NCBI GenBank assembly: GCA_029339195.1
Contig: JAPTJF010000006.1
Coordinates: forward strand, 310,001 to 374,000
Length of the DNA stretch: 64,000 nt
Origin: Micractinium sp. NFX-FRZ
Taxonomy: Eukaryota; Chlorophyta; Trebouxiophyceae; Chlorellales; Chlorellaceae
Direction: 5' to 3'
The translations under genes and the position numbers were made by a program. Position 1 is the first letter of the stretch, and every line of letters starts with the position of its first letter. The notes beneath the pieces were generated by a model that searched no databases, was not told the DNA's origin, and was given only the letters and a program-made list of their open reading frames with translations. This document shows positions 23,147-40,233 of this stretch, piece after piece.

Positions 23147-24187
23147 TGCCTATCGGATTGAGTTGAACTGTGCAATGCCTGGTGAACACACGGCTGGCCC
23201 TGGGGAATAGTCGGCGGCCATGCTGTGCCGCGCTGTGCGCGTGCCGCCTGCCGCCACGCCACCGCAAGTGCATAAGCACAAGTCCTCATCAAGATGGGAC
23301 TGCCACGTGGTCGTGTTCATTTATGGCTCCGGCATGATGCTGTGTTTACCATAGGTGCAACTCAGAGGTCGCCGTCACACCCTGTCGTGCAGCGCCCTCG
23401 TGCCGGTACGGTGCGAGCGGCGGGGAACCCTGGGCAGCTATGGCGCCGGCAGGGGTCTCTCACGCGCCAGGAACATCCTGTGCGAAAGCACGAACCACAG
23501 CACGCCTGAAATTTTAAATGCGAGCCCCCGCTGGGCCATCGTGAGAGAGGCTGTTGCAGTGGTGCTAGGTGTCTACTGCGTGTGATTACGGCGCGGCCCC
23601 CGCAGCAGCTGGCTCGAGCGCGCCGCTTGGCCTGAGTTGACTGTTGATGCTGGACTTCAACTTGCGAAAGCAAGGAGCTCAGTATGCTCGCGAATTCAGA
23701 AGGTGGCCCTTGCTGTACTGCCTGGAAGCCAGGTCTGGTGACCGGGACTGAGCGGGAAACAGGCGGCGGCGTCACAGGCGGCGGCAGCGCCAATTGCCCA
23801 GAGGCTGTTGGGGGGGGGGGGGGGGGGGGAGGCAGCTGACCAGCGATGGACTTCAATGCTTGTCTAAGGCATGGGCAGCTCAAGAAGCGGGACTTGCCAC
23901 ATCTTTATCGAACCAAATGCTGGATGCGACCGCAGAGCTCGGCCGTCTGGAAAGTGCTGGTCCGCCTCTTGAGCCCGCCCCCTTCGTACTCTTCCCCATT
24001 CCTCCACTTTGCTTCCCCCAGCAGCAGCAGCAGCAGCAGCTTGACACTCAGTGCTTTGGTGACCGGTGAGTTGGTGGCCACACGAAGCTGCAAGTCCGAG
24101 GCCCAGCACCCTGCGCCTGCAGCGCCCTTCTGATTCTTTCAAGCCCCTTTCCTTGATGCAGGTGACCCCATCACTCACAAATCAATC
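23147..24187. other. Divergent intergenic region with a 20-base G run
   Basis: Lies between the start of the minus-strand unknown gene (23146) and the small secreted peptide gene (24188). It must hold both promoters. A run of 20 G is at 23810-23829. No convincing exon was found. Confidence 0.4.
23810..23829. repeat. 20-base G homopolymer
   Basis: Twenty consecutive G in intergenic sequence. It could form G-quadruplex structure or be a sequencing-length artefact. Confidence 0.9.
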
Positions 24188-25140
24188 ATGAAGGTGCGCA
24201 AAGGCTGGGAAGGGCGGGAAGGGGGAGCGGCAGTCGAGGGCATGCACTCCCGCCCAGACCGCAGCCCCCTGCAGCTGCCCCGCCGGGTTCTGGGCATCGC
24301 GCAATCAATTGGGCCTGGGCACGCCGGGTGGCGCCGGGGGTTGAGGCAGCGAAGTGGTAGTCCCACTCCACTGTTGCTTGTGCATCGACCCCCACCCCAC
24401 GCACCGCGCGGGTTGCCCCGCATTGCGCTCAGCCCCAGCTGGCATACAATTCAAAATCCGCGCTCCGCTCCGGCGGCACGCCTCCCTGCCATCCAAACCA
24501 GGCACCTTGCCGCCGCCCGCCGCTCACCCGCCGCCGCCGTTCACCCTCGCCCCCCCCGCAGGCCACCCAGACCATTGCGCTGTGCCTCATGGCACTGCTG
24601 CTGCTGTCCTCCGGCGCCAGCGCGGCCCGCGTGCTGGCCGAGGCCCCCGCCGCCGGCCCCGTCGCCGCCCCCACGCCCTCCATCGCCCCCGCTGAGGGCC
24701 CCGTTGAGGCGCGCGCCTATGGCTTTGGCGACGATCTCCTGCAGGAGGGCGGCCCCGATATGATGGAGATGGAGATGGGCGAGGAGCTGAGCGCCGACGG
24801 CCCCACCGTGGCGCCCTGTGAGTGGGGAGGGGGAAGGGGGGATGGGAGCCGGGAGTGTTGACGGTGGGCGTGTGCCGTCTGCGGCAGTTTGCAGGCACAT
24901 GAGCATGCTGTTGCATATGGCGTGCGTGCGCCGTCGTTCCTGGCCCACCACGTCCAACATGTTCAAACCTGTGTGTTTGTGCTGAACGCTGGCTGCGACA
25001 GCCGCCGGCTGTGTGTACCGCCGGCTGCCCTGCTGGCCGCTGCCGCTCGTGCCCATCGCCCCTTTCTCACGACCCCTCCTCCGCCCTCCCTCACACGTGC
25101 TGCAGCTCCCGAGCTGGCGCCAGCCCCCGCCCCCCTGTAA
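24188..25140 (+). CDS. Small secreted Ala/Pro-rich peptide (arabinogalactan-protein-like)
   Basis: Three exons: 24188-24193 (only ATG AAG), 24562-24817 and 25106-25140, about 98 residues. The phases close exactly and the last exon ends in a stop after an APAPAP-type tail. Exon 2 supplies a hydrophobic signal sequence (TIALCLMALLLLSSGASA). The mature part has Ala-Pro and Ser-Pro dipeptides at both ends (EAPAAGPVAAPTPSIAPAEG and SPELAPAPAPL) around an acidic centre (GPDMMEMEMGEEL). Ala-Pro and Ser-Pro repeats are the usual sites of hydroxyproline O-glycosylation in arabinogalactan proteins. No GPI-anchor signal is visible. The role is inference; the six-base first coding exon is the weakest part of the model. 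Confidence 0.65.
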
Positions 25141-26165
25141 GCTCCACGCCGTCGAGCGGAAGCCTACTGTGAAGCCTAACGAGATGGGACATGGCTCTGG
25201 GCCCCCCGACTGGGCCCTGTAAAGACGCCCTGCCCACCCCACCCCTCTCTACATCCCCTGGACTGCGCAGTGCAAGCCTGCGCTGAAAACAGAACTCATC
25301 CTCTACACCCCCCGTGCTTATGCTCAGCCCCCTCTCGCACTCCCCCTTTCGTCTCCCACCCCCCATTCCCTCCTCTGGATTTGTTATTCCTAGGCACTGC
25401 TCACACAAAGAAAACAAATCAACCCTGCATGGTCGAACCGCCAACCCGGTATCCCCCCAATCGTCTGCTGTGTGTGACCCACCATCACAACGCACCCCCC
25501 CCTGCGATTCCCTTCGATTCTCTTTCACGCCCGCCCGCCCGCCCACCGCCTCCCTGCGCCCCCTGCTGATGAGCGGCACAGGCAGCACAGGCGGCGGCAG
25601 CGGCACGGCCCCCCATGTACAGATGCCACAAAGTTGGTAAACATGCATATGCGAACCACAAACAGCAAGGGAGGAGGCACCAAAGGGGGCTCCGAAATGA
25701 GCCAGGAGGGAGGGGCAGCACAGGGAGCCGTCTGCGGGGCCGGCGGCTGGGGAGGGAGCAGCAGGGCGGGCACTGCTGGGACGCATGCAGGGCGGGCTGG
25801 CAGAGGCACGGATACAATGACAGGTTTTGACGAGGGGAGCAACACTGTCTGTGCGTGGAGGAGCCTGTTAAGGCCGCACCAGGCCAGAGCAGCCCACCCC
25901 ACGTCTACCCCTGTCCACACTGCCAAGCACAAGTGTTGCAGCCGGGCCGCGGCGCTGCCCCAGCCCTGTCCATGTCCTGTTGCACCCGAGACGCTGCCGG
26001 GAAGAGGCGCCACCCAGGAGTGTCCTAGTCAGGGCTGCCCCCAGCTCTGGTGCCCTGCCCGCAGGGCTGAGCGCCTGCCGGCAGGGGAGCTGGCTCTCAG
26101 AGCTGGTCGGCCGCCGGGCAGGGTGGCTTGCTGCCGGCACGTCGCACCCATGCAGGCGCAGCCCC
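25141..26165. other. Convergent 3' region; TGTAA at 25218-25222
   Basis: Between the stop of the secreted-peptide gene and the stop of the OPR gene. TGTAA about 80 bases after the first stop is a likely polyadenylation signal. Near 26095-26200 there are short copies of the last OPR exon end (gctggtcggccgccgggcag). No further gene seen. Confidence 0.45.
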
Positions 26166-32501
<6,336 letters not shown>

Positions 32502-32999
32502 GCTGGTCAGACTGGTGAGGCAATGAGCTGAACCGGGGCGCAGCCTTTCAAGGACCTGCGACCTAGGGTGGGTGAGGCTGCAAGGATGCGAACCCTTATA
32601 AAAACCTGAAGGCGCGGTGATATGATGTCATGAGCGGCATCTGTGCTCGGCTTCTGCATGGGAACAGCGGCGGCGCTGCGCCCATGCTGTGCTGGCACTG
32701 ACTCCTGCTCTCTGTCAGTGAGATTATGTTTTGAACTGGCTCAGAGCGCCCCCAAGTGGTTTCCTCGGCACCTCAAGTGCTATTAATATTCAGAAGTGTG
32801 AGGCCTTTAATACATAAGTCCCTTTGCCCGAGGGTGAGGGCGAGGGCGGGTGCGCGACGAGCACGGAAGGTCAAAGGAAAGTGCGGTCCAGTGCGGAGCG
32901 GCGGCAGGGAGAGTACTGAAAGAGCAGACCAGAGGAGCGTAAGACAGGGTCAGCAGACTAAGATATGTACATGCACCGAAGCAATCATCGGTGTGAGGA
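32502..32999. other. Intergenic region: OPR promoter and thymidine kinase 3' region
   Basis: Both flanking genes are on the minus strand, so this holds the 3' UTR of the thymidine kinase gene (right) and the promoter of the OPR gene (left). It has a moderately AT-rich patch near 32775-32815. No separate gene seen. Confidence 0.4.
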
Positions 33000-35319
33000 T
33001 TAGACAGCCTCCCCCTCGCCGCTGCCGTCTGGCTGCCGCACCGCCGACAGCTGCACGTAGTGCCGGCGGCAGACGGGAGCGTACACGTCGGCGCCGCCCA
33101 CCAGCTCCTGCCGGCTGTCTGCCGAGATTCTGAGGGAGAAGACGGCCGACACGCGGCGCTCCTCCTGCGGGGAGGGAAGGGCGGGGTGGAAAGTGTAACG
33201 TGCAATGGTTTCAGTCCTGGGTTCAGCGGTTTGCCGAGAGTCTTGAGGAAGAAAACGGCCGGCACGCGGAGCTCCCCCTGTGGGAAGAGGGACAGGAGAG
33301 GACCAGAACTTGGTGCCCTGGTTCTGTGCCCCCTGCCCTGCCCCAGCCACCTGGTTCTGTGCCCACTCCTGCCCCACTGCTGATCTGCCGACGTCTCCAG
33401 CTCATGCCGGCACCACCACTGTGCAGGGCTTGCAAGGGCAGCGGCACAGCATGTGGAAAGCAACGCTTCCAGAGCAGCAAAAAGGCCGGCCGGGCCTGCC
33501 CGCCCCGCCCCGCCCCGCCTCCCACCTGAGCACAGAACTTGCAATGGGCGGTGAGCTTGGTCACGCTATCCGCCATGGGCAGCAGGTCCAGCACCTGGCA
33601 GGTGCAGACCAAGCAGCAGCGGAAGGAAGAAAGAACAAGAATTAAAACGAGCATGAGCGTGCGGTGGATAATGCTGCTGGCCATGGGAAGCAGGCCCAAC
33701 ACCTGCCGAGGATGCAGCCGGGGGGAAGGCACGCCGGCAGATGAGGAGCAGGAACAGCCCGCAGCGCTAACAGCAGCAGCAGCAGCAGCAGGAGCAGCAG
33801 CGTAAGGTTGTGGCAGGCGCGCACCTGGCCAAAGCGCTGCCGCTGGAAGTCGCCGTCAAGCCCCGCCAAGATGAAGCGCTTGTGGTCGTGGTCGGCGGCG
33901 TGGGTGCAAAAGTTGCGCAGGTCTGCAGTGGCAGGTGCAGCAGCACACATGGTTTAGCAAAAGCACATGTCGAGCATGTTGCAGGCGAACACAAAGGCAC
34001 ATTGAAAAGTTGCGCAGGTCTGCAGTGGCAGGTGCAGCAACACATAAACCTATGGTTCAAAATCGAAGCTCGAGTAGTTGACTTGTGCAGCATCCGCCAA
34101 CCAGGTGCGCAGATACAGCCCCACCGCGTGTCACATGCGCTGCAGCTGTGCCCCTGCCACAACAACTGCTGCTCCTCTAACCTCACCTGGGAAGAAGCTG
34201 CGCCTCTGGCACACCCTGTGCCTCTCACACAACAGCAGCAGCAGCTGCTCTCCTCTTACCCGGGAAGAACTGCGCCTCATCCACCGCAATCACGTGGAAG
34301 CCGCTGTACGCCTCGCCCGCCGCCTCCTTGAACGCCGCCAGGCTGGTGGCCGCAAAGCACGGCTGCAGGCATGCGCGGTGTGGTCAGCCGCGGGGGCAGG
34401 AGGGTGCCGGTCAGGTGGGCGCAACAAGTGGCCAGGGAGGGGCCAGGGAGGGTGTCAGGTGGGTGCAACAAGTGGCCAGGGCGGGGGCAGGAGGGTGCCG
34501 GTCAGGTGGGTGCATGCAACAAGTGGGCAGACAGGCTGACAGGAGGGCCGCATGTGCGGCGTGCCGGGGCGCTGCCAGGGGCACAGCCAGACCGCCCCTC
34601 CCTGAGCGTAACAGGAGGGTGCAGGCCTGCGTGACCCCTGCCCTCCCGCATGCCATGCAGCACGTGCGCTGCCCTCTTCCCCACGCTGCGCCCCCTGCCC
34701 TCCCGGCCTTGCCCACCCCGCTAGCGAGCGCACATGCAATCGCCGCCCCCCGCCTGCCCCGTGGGTGCATGCCGCCCTCACCCCTCACCCGCTTCAGCCC
34801 ATCGTGGGTCACCACATTGGCTGCGCAGTACCGGTCATCTTTCTGGCTCTTGACCACCGCCACGCTGAGCCCCGCTGCCTCGTAGCTAGCAACGCGGCGC
34901 AGCAGCTCTGTCGTCTTCCCGGCAAACATGGGGCCAACGACGATCTCAATCGCGCCGTGCTGCTGCTGCTGCTGCTGCTGAAGGTCCAGCGGGGGATGCG
35001 GTTGCTGCTGCTGCGATGCTGCGTGACTTGTTTGCTGCTGCTGCTGCTGCTGCTGCATGTGGTCGCTGCCCGCCGGCGCCGGCACCGGCTCTGCAACCGC
35101 GCTGCTGGCGGGGCGCCGCTGCCGCTGCTGCTGCCGCCGCCGGTGTGGCTGCTGCTGCTGCGCCGAGGCCTCCAGAGGAATCGCCCGACCCGCCGAGCGC
35201 CAGCAGAGGTGCAGCAGGCGACGAGTCGGAAGTAGGGCTGCAGTGCCGAGAGGCCGCCATGCCGTCAGGCTGCACAGCCGCAGCGTAGCACGGGCTCCCA
35301 GAGAGCTGCACAACGACAT
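33000..35319 (-). CDS. Thymidine kinase (TK1-type) with long Gln-rich N-terminal extension
   Basis: Five exons on the minus strand: 35319-34789, 34362-34260, 33922-33825, 33594-33526 and 33164-33000, about 321 residues. It phosphorylates thymidine to dTMP in nucleotide salvage. Motifs: P-loop [30 protein letters not shown], the catalytic [36 protein letters not shown], and the zinc-binding CKFC and CRRHY near the end. Most TK1 enzymes end the zinc site with Cys-x-x-Cys; here the last ligand appears to be His. The roughly 130-residue N-terminus is basic at first ([21 protein letters not shown], targeting-like) and then Gln-rich. The start at 35319 is chosen because it begins this targeting-like sequence; an upstream in-frame ATG at 35475 is possible. 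Its four introns all hold echoes or repeat arrays. Confidence 0.93.
33233..33290 (-). repeat. Exon echo: copy of the start of the last thymidine kinase exon
   Basis: gagagtcttgaggaagaaaa and the following ggccggcacgcggagctcc repeat 33121-33177 (gagattctgagggagaagac, then ggccgacacgcggcgctcc), spanning the last exon's acceptor. Confidence 0.85.
33675..33713 (-). repeat. Exon echo: copy of the start of thymidine kinase exon 4
   Basis: ctggccatgggaagcaggcc followed by caacacctgccgagg repeats 33568-33605 (ccgccatgggcagcaggtcc, then agcacctggcagg), acceptor included. Confidence 0.8.
34005..34045 (-). repeat. Exon echo: near-perfect copy of the start of thymidine kinase exon 3
   Basis: aaaagttgcgcaggtctgca followed by gtggcaggtgcagca is identical to 33910-33944, including the acceptor CTGCAG. 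It is the least decayed copy in the window. Confidence 0.9.
34174..34207 (-). repeat. Exon echo: copy of the end of thymidine kinase exon 2
   Basis: cctctaacctcacctgggaa then gaagctgcgcctc repeats 34248-34280 around the donor (ctcctcttacccgggaagaa, then ctgcgcctc). Confidence 0.8.
34385..34530 (-). repeat. Minisatellite in thymidine kinase intron 1
   Basis: Three imperfect units, each ending in a version of caggtgggtgcaacaagtgg and carrying ggagggtgccggtcaggtgg-like sequence. The array lies immediately upstream of exon 2. Confidence 0.8.
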
Positions 35320-36577
35320 GTCGCGTCCCGCCCTTTGAAACTGGGGCTTGCAGGCGGGGCGGGCAGGGGCACCGTCGCTCGGGGCTGGGAAATCGGCGCG
35401 GCACCAGCAGAGGTCAACAAACGACCGCAAAGCGCTGCAAACCCGGAATGCTGGCATCATGCATGTTGCATGCATGCTGCGCCGCCCGCCCGCCTGGCGG
35501 CGGCGGCTGTAAAGGCTGGCTGGAGCGGGAGAGCATGGGGCCAGGCATGCTGGGCGGATACATCAGGGATCAGAATTGATGCGTGCAGCCTGTTCAACAG
35601 GTCTTCTGCAGGTGCTGCATGGAACAGGCAGGCCCCAACAGTGTGTGGGGCGCATCGCCCTGCAGGCGGCCAACAATCAGTGGGCAGCTCGCACTTCGAG
35701 CACCCTTTTCTGGTAAGAACAACCAAAGTTTGCTTGCCTGCAGGCAGCTGGGTGTTATATCTCAGTCGTCCCATTGGCGGAAGAAGCATGGTCCTCTTGA
35801 GGGAGGGGTATCCCTGATGTGCATTCGTCGCGTTGTACAGCGCTGTGCCGGGCGCACAGCAGGCATTGCAACACTGCAGGTTCTTGTCAGTTCCTCCTCT
35901 AAGTTCTTGCAAGAAGTCTCTGTGATCAACAACGCTCTTGGCACAGGGGTCTGTCGTGCACAAGGCGCTCCAAGCACCTCAGGACTGTTGTGGAGTCGGA
36001 ACTCAAACTCGCAGCGCGCCGTGCATCTCGAATTCACCACAGACATCTTAAAGGCAAGTTTGCACAGGGCGCCAAGCCCTGAACCTCGCGCGATAGGGAG
36101 ATGGCAGCGAGACTTCCGCTCCTATTATGATATGGCCCTCCCGAGGAGTGCAGCATGTTTAAAGTGGTATTTTACAGGTACAGCAACGTGCCAGGCCCGA
36201 GTGTGGTCCGGTGAAGAGGGCCTGCAGCAGGGCTGAAGTGTGTGGTGCCCATGCGGCAGCCGCCTTGCGGCCGACCGGAGCGCTTTATGCCCCAAACGGC
36301 CATTGGTGGGCATGCTGGTGGTTGATCGATGCCTCGGCGGGACTGAAGTTTGCAAGGGGGCCCCGGGGGTGGGGGTGGGGGTGACTGCCGCCCTGCAGCG
36401 GGCGGCAGGCAGCCGGCACACGGCGTGGCCCCCTGCCGCACTGTGCAGTGCTGTTGCGTGCGCGGCGATGGTGCCACGGGGATGAAAGTCTTGTGGCCTC
36501 CTAGGTTCGAGGCAGGGCTTCGCTTCACAATTGTATCTTCAGTTGTATCCCATCCCCCGCCTCATGACTTCCTGCAG
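35320..36577. other. Divergent intergenic region between thymidine kinase and the PAN-type gene
   Basis: Must hold both promoters and the 5' leader of the gene at 36578. The part from about 35690 to 36150 is clearly lower in GC than the surroundings. I found no exon, RNA gene or transposon end in it. Confidence 0.4.
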
Positions 36578-39531
36578 ATGACACTTGGCCGCCTGCTGCC
36601 GCTGGCGCTGCTGGCATCCGTTACCCTGGCGCTCTCATTCCTGCCTGGCCACGCCCGGGCAGAGGACTTCCCTCGCCCCATACGCGGCACCGTGCGCGCT
36701 GCCACCGACCCAGCCGTAGCGCTGTCCTCCGTTGCCGCTCTGCTGGCCGCTGCCGGCTCCGGAGACGCCAGCCAGGAGCAAGCTCAGGAGGCTCACGCTC
36801 TGCTGGCGCGCCTGCGCCCACCCACCTCAACCCGCTCTTTAGGCGGCCATGCCAGCGACAGGGCTGTGCAGGGTGCCGCCCCTGATGCCGCCCCACCCTC
36901 CGGCAGTGACAATGCAACCGCCCTGGGAGACTTACTGAATGAACTGCCTGCGGCGGAAGACGCCGTCAGTTCGCAGCTTCTGGACAGCCTGGCAGCCTTC
37001 CTGGCTCAGGATGCAGCGGCAGAGGCGCTGCTGGCGGCGGCAGCTGGCGGGGATGACGAGCTGGCCGAGCTGCTGGACTCCCCTCCCTACAACCGCAGCG
37101 CGCGCTGCGAGGAGGCAGCAGCCGCCAACCTGACGGCGCCGGTGAGCCGCGCACACTGTGGCATGTGTTTGGGTGGCATGTGTTCGTGTGCGTCACAAGC
37201 GCCTGCTTCATGCCCCTGCTCATCTTCACCCGCCCTGCCTGACAGGCACCCCATGCCCGCCTCTCCCCTCCTGCACCCCACCCCACCCCGCCCACAGATT
37301 GTCGACTGCTACTGCGATGGCGTGCTGCCCTGGCCCACCTGTGACTCCCGCCTGCACCAGGAGCTGTCCAGAGTGTTCAGCCAAGCCGCCCTGCTGGGCG
37401 GCGTTTTCTCCCGCTTGGGCGCCGAGATGCGCGCGCGCGCCACCAGCGCCCAGCCGGCTGCGGCTGCTGACCATGGCGACCTTGCGGGCGCCCCTGCCAG
37501 CCAGCCCACCAGCCGCCGCCGGCTGCAGCAGTACCTGACGTGCAACGGCATGGACTTCAGCCCTGCCCGCCTGATGGAGTCGGCAGGCTGCATCCGGGGC
37601 TCCTGCCAGGCTGGGCTTGTGGGCGTGGGCAGCGTGTCGGGAGCGGTCGAGGTGAGCGGGCAGTTGGGCAGGTTGGGCAGTTGGGCAGTGCCGCAGGCGT
37701 GGTGAGGCGCAGCTGGTGGGGCAGGGGCAATGGTGGGAGTGGGCAGCTGGGTTGCCGCAGGCGTGGGGGAGCCTGGAAGGCGGGGCAGGGGCGGGGGCTG
37801 CAGGCGGGGTGGGGCCAAGCTGGCGGTGCAGAGGCGGCAGGCATGCGGTGGGAGTGGCGGCTGGCCATGCGATGGACACAACATGTCCACCTGCCGGTCG
37901 CTAAGCACACGCGACGCGCATGTGCATCCTCGCGACCTCTTGCAGGGCTGCGTGTACGCGGTAGACATCCCCACAGACGGCAGCGAGGTCGGGCAGGTCT
38001 GCAGCTCGGAGGGGTGCAATGACTGGCCGCTCAGCAGCCTCGCCGACATCTCGCTCTCATCGTTTGCCGTGGACGCCTCCATTGGGGGCCAAGCACGTGA
38101 GCGCTTCCATGCGTGGGGGCGGCGCTGCGCTGGCGCATGTGGTGCCCATGCGGCGCCCATGCCTGGCCAGCCGGCGCCAGCTGGCGCCTGCCGACACATA
38201 CTGAACGCGCTCCCCGCAAACCTTCGATGATCTGTCCACACGTCTCCTCCCCACTCTCAAGCGCCCGCCTTCCCACCTGCGTGCAGTCCATCCCTCTGTG
38301 CCCACCCTCTCCCCGCCCACCTCTGCCCGCACCGCCACCCCCATCTCACACGCCCTGCAACCCCACGCCCCGCGCAGGTGTGTGCCTGAGCCTCTTTGGC
38401 CTGCACGAGCTCCTGGCCTTCTTTGGCTTCGACAGCGCCTTCTGCGAGACTTTCGGCGCGCGCTGGTGGCCCCTCAAGGGGCAGCTGGAGGTGAATGGGC
38501 GCGCGACGCTTGGGTGGCGCATCGCCGGCCTGTGGGCCGAGCTGGCGGGGAGGATGCAGTACCTGGAAGCCGCCGACAACCCCATGTGCTCCCTCGCTCA
38601 ATACAACTCGTGGTGGGCCTGCCAAGACTTTTGCAACTGGGGCCCCGGCGACGGCACCCTGACGGCCACCGCGGGCTGGGACTTTCTGTGGTGGGGCGGC
38701 AGCAGGTCGATGCAGGTGCTGGGCTCGCCCACGGAGTTCGACTGCAGCGTGGTGCCGGCTGCTGATGATGGAAACACTGACGGCAGCACGGGCACTGACG
38801 ACGGCAGCACCGACACCAGCGATGGCAGCACCGACACCAGCGACAGCAGCACCAGCACCAGCGACGGCTCTGGCAGCTGCACTGCTTTTGAGCTGTACTC
38901 AGGGTGGGACCTGGCGGGGGGTGACGTGGCGGGCGGCACCGTCAGCGTGGCCAGCTCAGACGAGTGCTGCCAGCTGTGCAACGAGCACGAGCTGTGCACG
39001 GCCTGGTGAGGTACCAGCGGCCTGCCACGCTGTGTGTGCTGTGCTGAGGGTGGACAGCCTGGCATAGTGCTGTGCTGTGATGTGATGCCCGATGCACTGC
39101 CCTGCTTGGCTTGTTGTGCTGCGCTGTGCTGCGCTGCTGTCCTTGGCTTGCGCAGCTGTTCTGTGCTGCACCAAGCTCCTTTGCAGGACATGCCGTGCTG
39201 TGCTGTGCTGTGCTGTGCTGTGCTGTGTGCACGCCCTGCGTCCCGCCCTCCCTCACATCTGCGCCGCCTGACCCATGCCATGTGCGCTGCATCTGCCCGT
39301 AGCACCGCCCCCTCACAAAGCGCGCGCTGCCCTGGTGCGCTGTCCTAAGTGCGCTGGCTGACACCATGCCCCCCATCGCCCCCTTGCCTGCCTGCCCCCC
39401 TGCCCTCCCCCCCGAGCAGGACCTATTCACCCGACAACGGGGCGTGTGATGGCCCCTGCTGCTTCCTCAAGGATTCCACGTGGACAGAGTCGGTGGAGGC
39501 CGCCGACCTGATATCTGGTGTGTACTCCTGA
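36578..39531 (+). CDS. Secreted Cys-rich protein with PAN/apple-like C-terminal domain
   Basis: Five exons: 36578-37141, 37298-37651, 37946-38096, 38378-39005 and 39420-39531, about 602 residues. The N-terminus is a clear signal peptide (LLPLALLASVTLALSFLPG, ending near HARA). An Ala-rich helical region follows, then three Cys-containing blocks (CYCDGVLPWPTCDSRL, TCNGMDFSPARLMESAGCI, VCSSEGCNDWPL) and an aromatic-rich block (WWPLKGQLEVNG, WWACQDFCNWGPGDG) that I do not recognise. A Ser/Thr/Asp linker with DGSTDTS repeats leads to a C-terminal module of about 75 residues with the Cys spacing of PAN/apple domains (CTAFELYSGWDLAGGDV, SSDECCQLCNEHELCTAW, CCFLKDS). Such modules bind protein or carbohydrate. 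It is probably a cell-wall or extracellular protein; the exact role is unknown. Confidence 0.8.
39196..39226. repeat. TGCTG pentanucleotide repeat
   Basis: About six tandem TGCTG units in the last intron (39006-39419) of the PAN-type gene; the surrounding intron is full of looser copies of the same word. Confidence 0.85.
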
Positions 39532-39861
39532 CCGGTGTGTACCCCAGCTAAACGGGCGAGCAGGCCGCCACCTCCCCCGGATTCGGCACCCTCCGCCCGC
39601 TCCCTCACCCAGGCCCCCTCCCCCTGCGGGTAATGGCTGTGCTGCCTGCATCCGACCAGCATGGGCGTCACATGATTGTGTTTGAAGATAACCCCTGGTG
39701 AATGGCTGTGCCCATGCAATCGTGTGTCTGCCCTTGATCCACTGAGCTAATTGGACACGATGCTGCATCGCGCAGCGCTTCGTGCATCTGCCTGACGATT
39801 TGTGCACCCCCGCCCCCTTAGCGCATCATCTGACACTCGCAGTCACCACATAACCCAACAC

Positions 39862-39927
39862 TTGGATTGCCACAATCCAATGAAATGCATGTCGTTCTGC
39901 GATCATTGGATTTTATATATTTATTTT
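39862..39927 (+). promoter_or_regulatory. Candidate PUS10 promoter: three CCAAT boxes and a TATA-like stretch
   Basis: ATTGG words or their complements occur at 39864 (ttggattg), 39875 (caatccaatga) and 39905 (tcattggatt), then ttttatatatttatttt begins at 39911. The arms are complementary: 39862-39869 with 39873-39880, and 39874-39883 with 39903-39912. The TATA-like run is about 310 bases before the PUS10 start codon. Confidence 0.45.
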
Positions 39928-40233
39928 GTGGAGTGAAATTTATGTGCTTGTTGGGCACGCGGTGCCGCGCGAAGCGTGCGCTCGTGCCTCACTTGCATTT
40001 CACTGCACCCTCCCAAGTAATTTAGCTCTGGTTTTCATCGAGGTGATGTTGTTGCAGTAATAAATGTATACAAACATACCTCCTACAGCTAGCAGAAGAG
40101 CGGAACTGGCAACTGAGTCGACTGTCGCTGCAGAGCCGCCATGTCAGCGCCGCCGCCACCCAACCAGCGAGAGGCGCTGCACCTGCATGCATGCCGGTCG
40201 TGTCCATCAGGGCAGGTCCTTGAACATCACAGC

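Noticed and set aside
35690..36150. Low-GC patch as a transposable element
   Set aside because: No terminal repeats, target-site duplication or coding remnant could be found.
39185..39230. A structured RNA gene in the TGCTG-rich intron
   Set aside because: The pattern is a simple pentanucleotide repeat, and no tRNA- or snRNA-like fold could be drawn.
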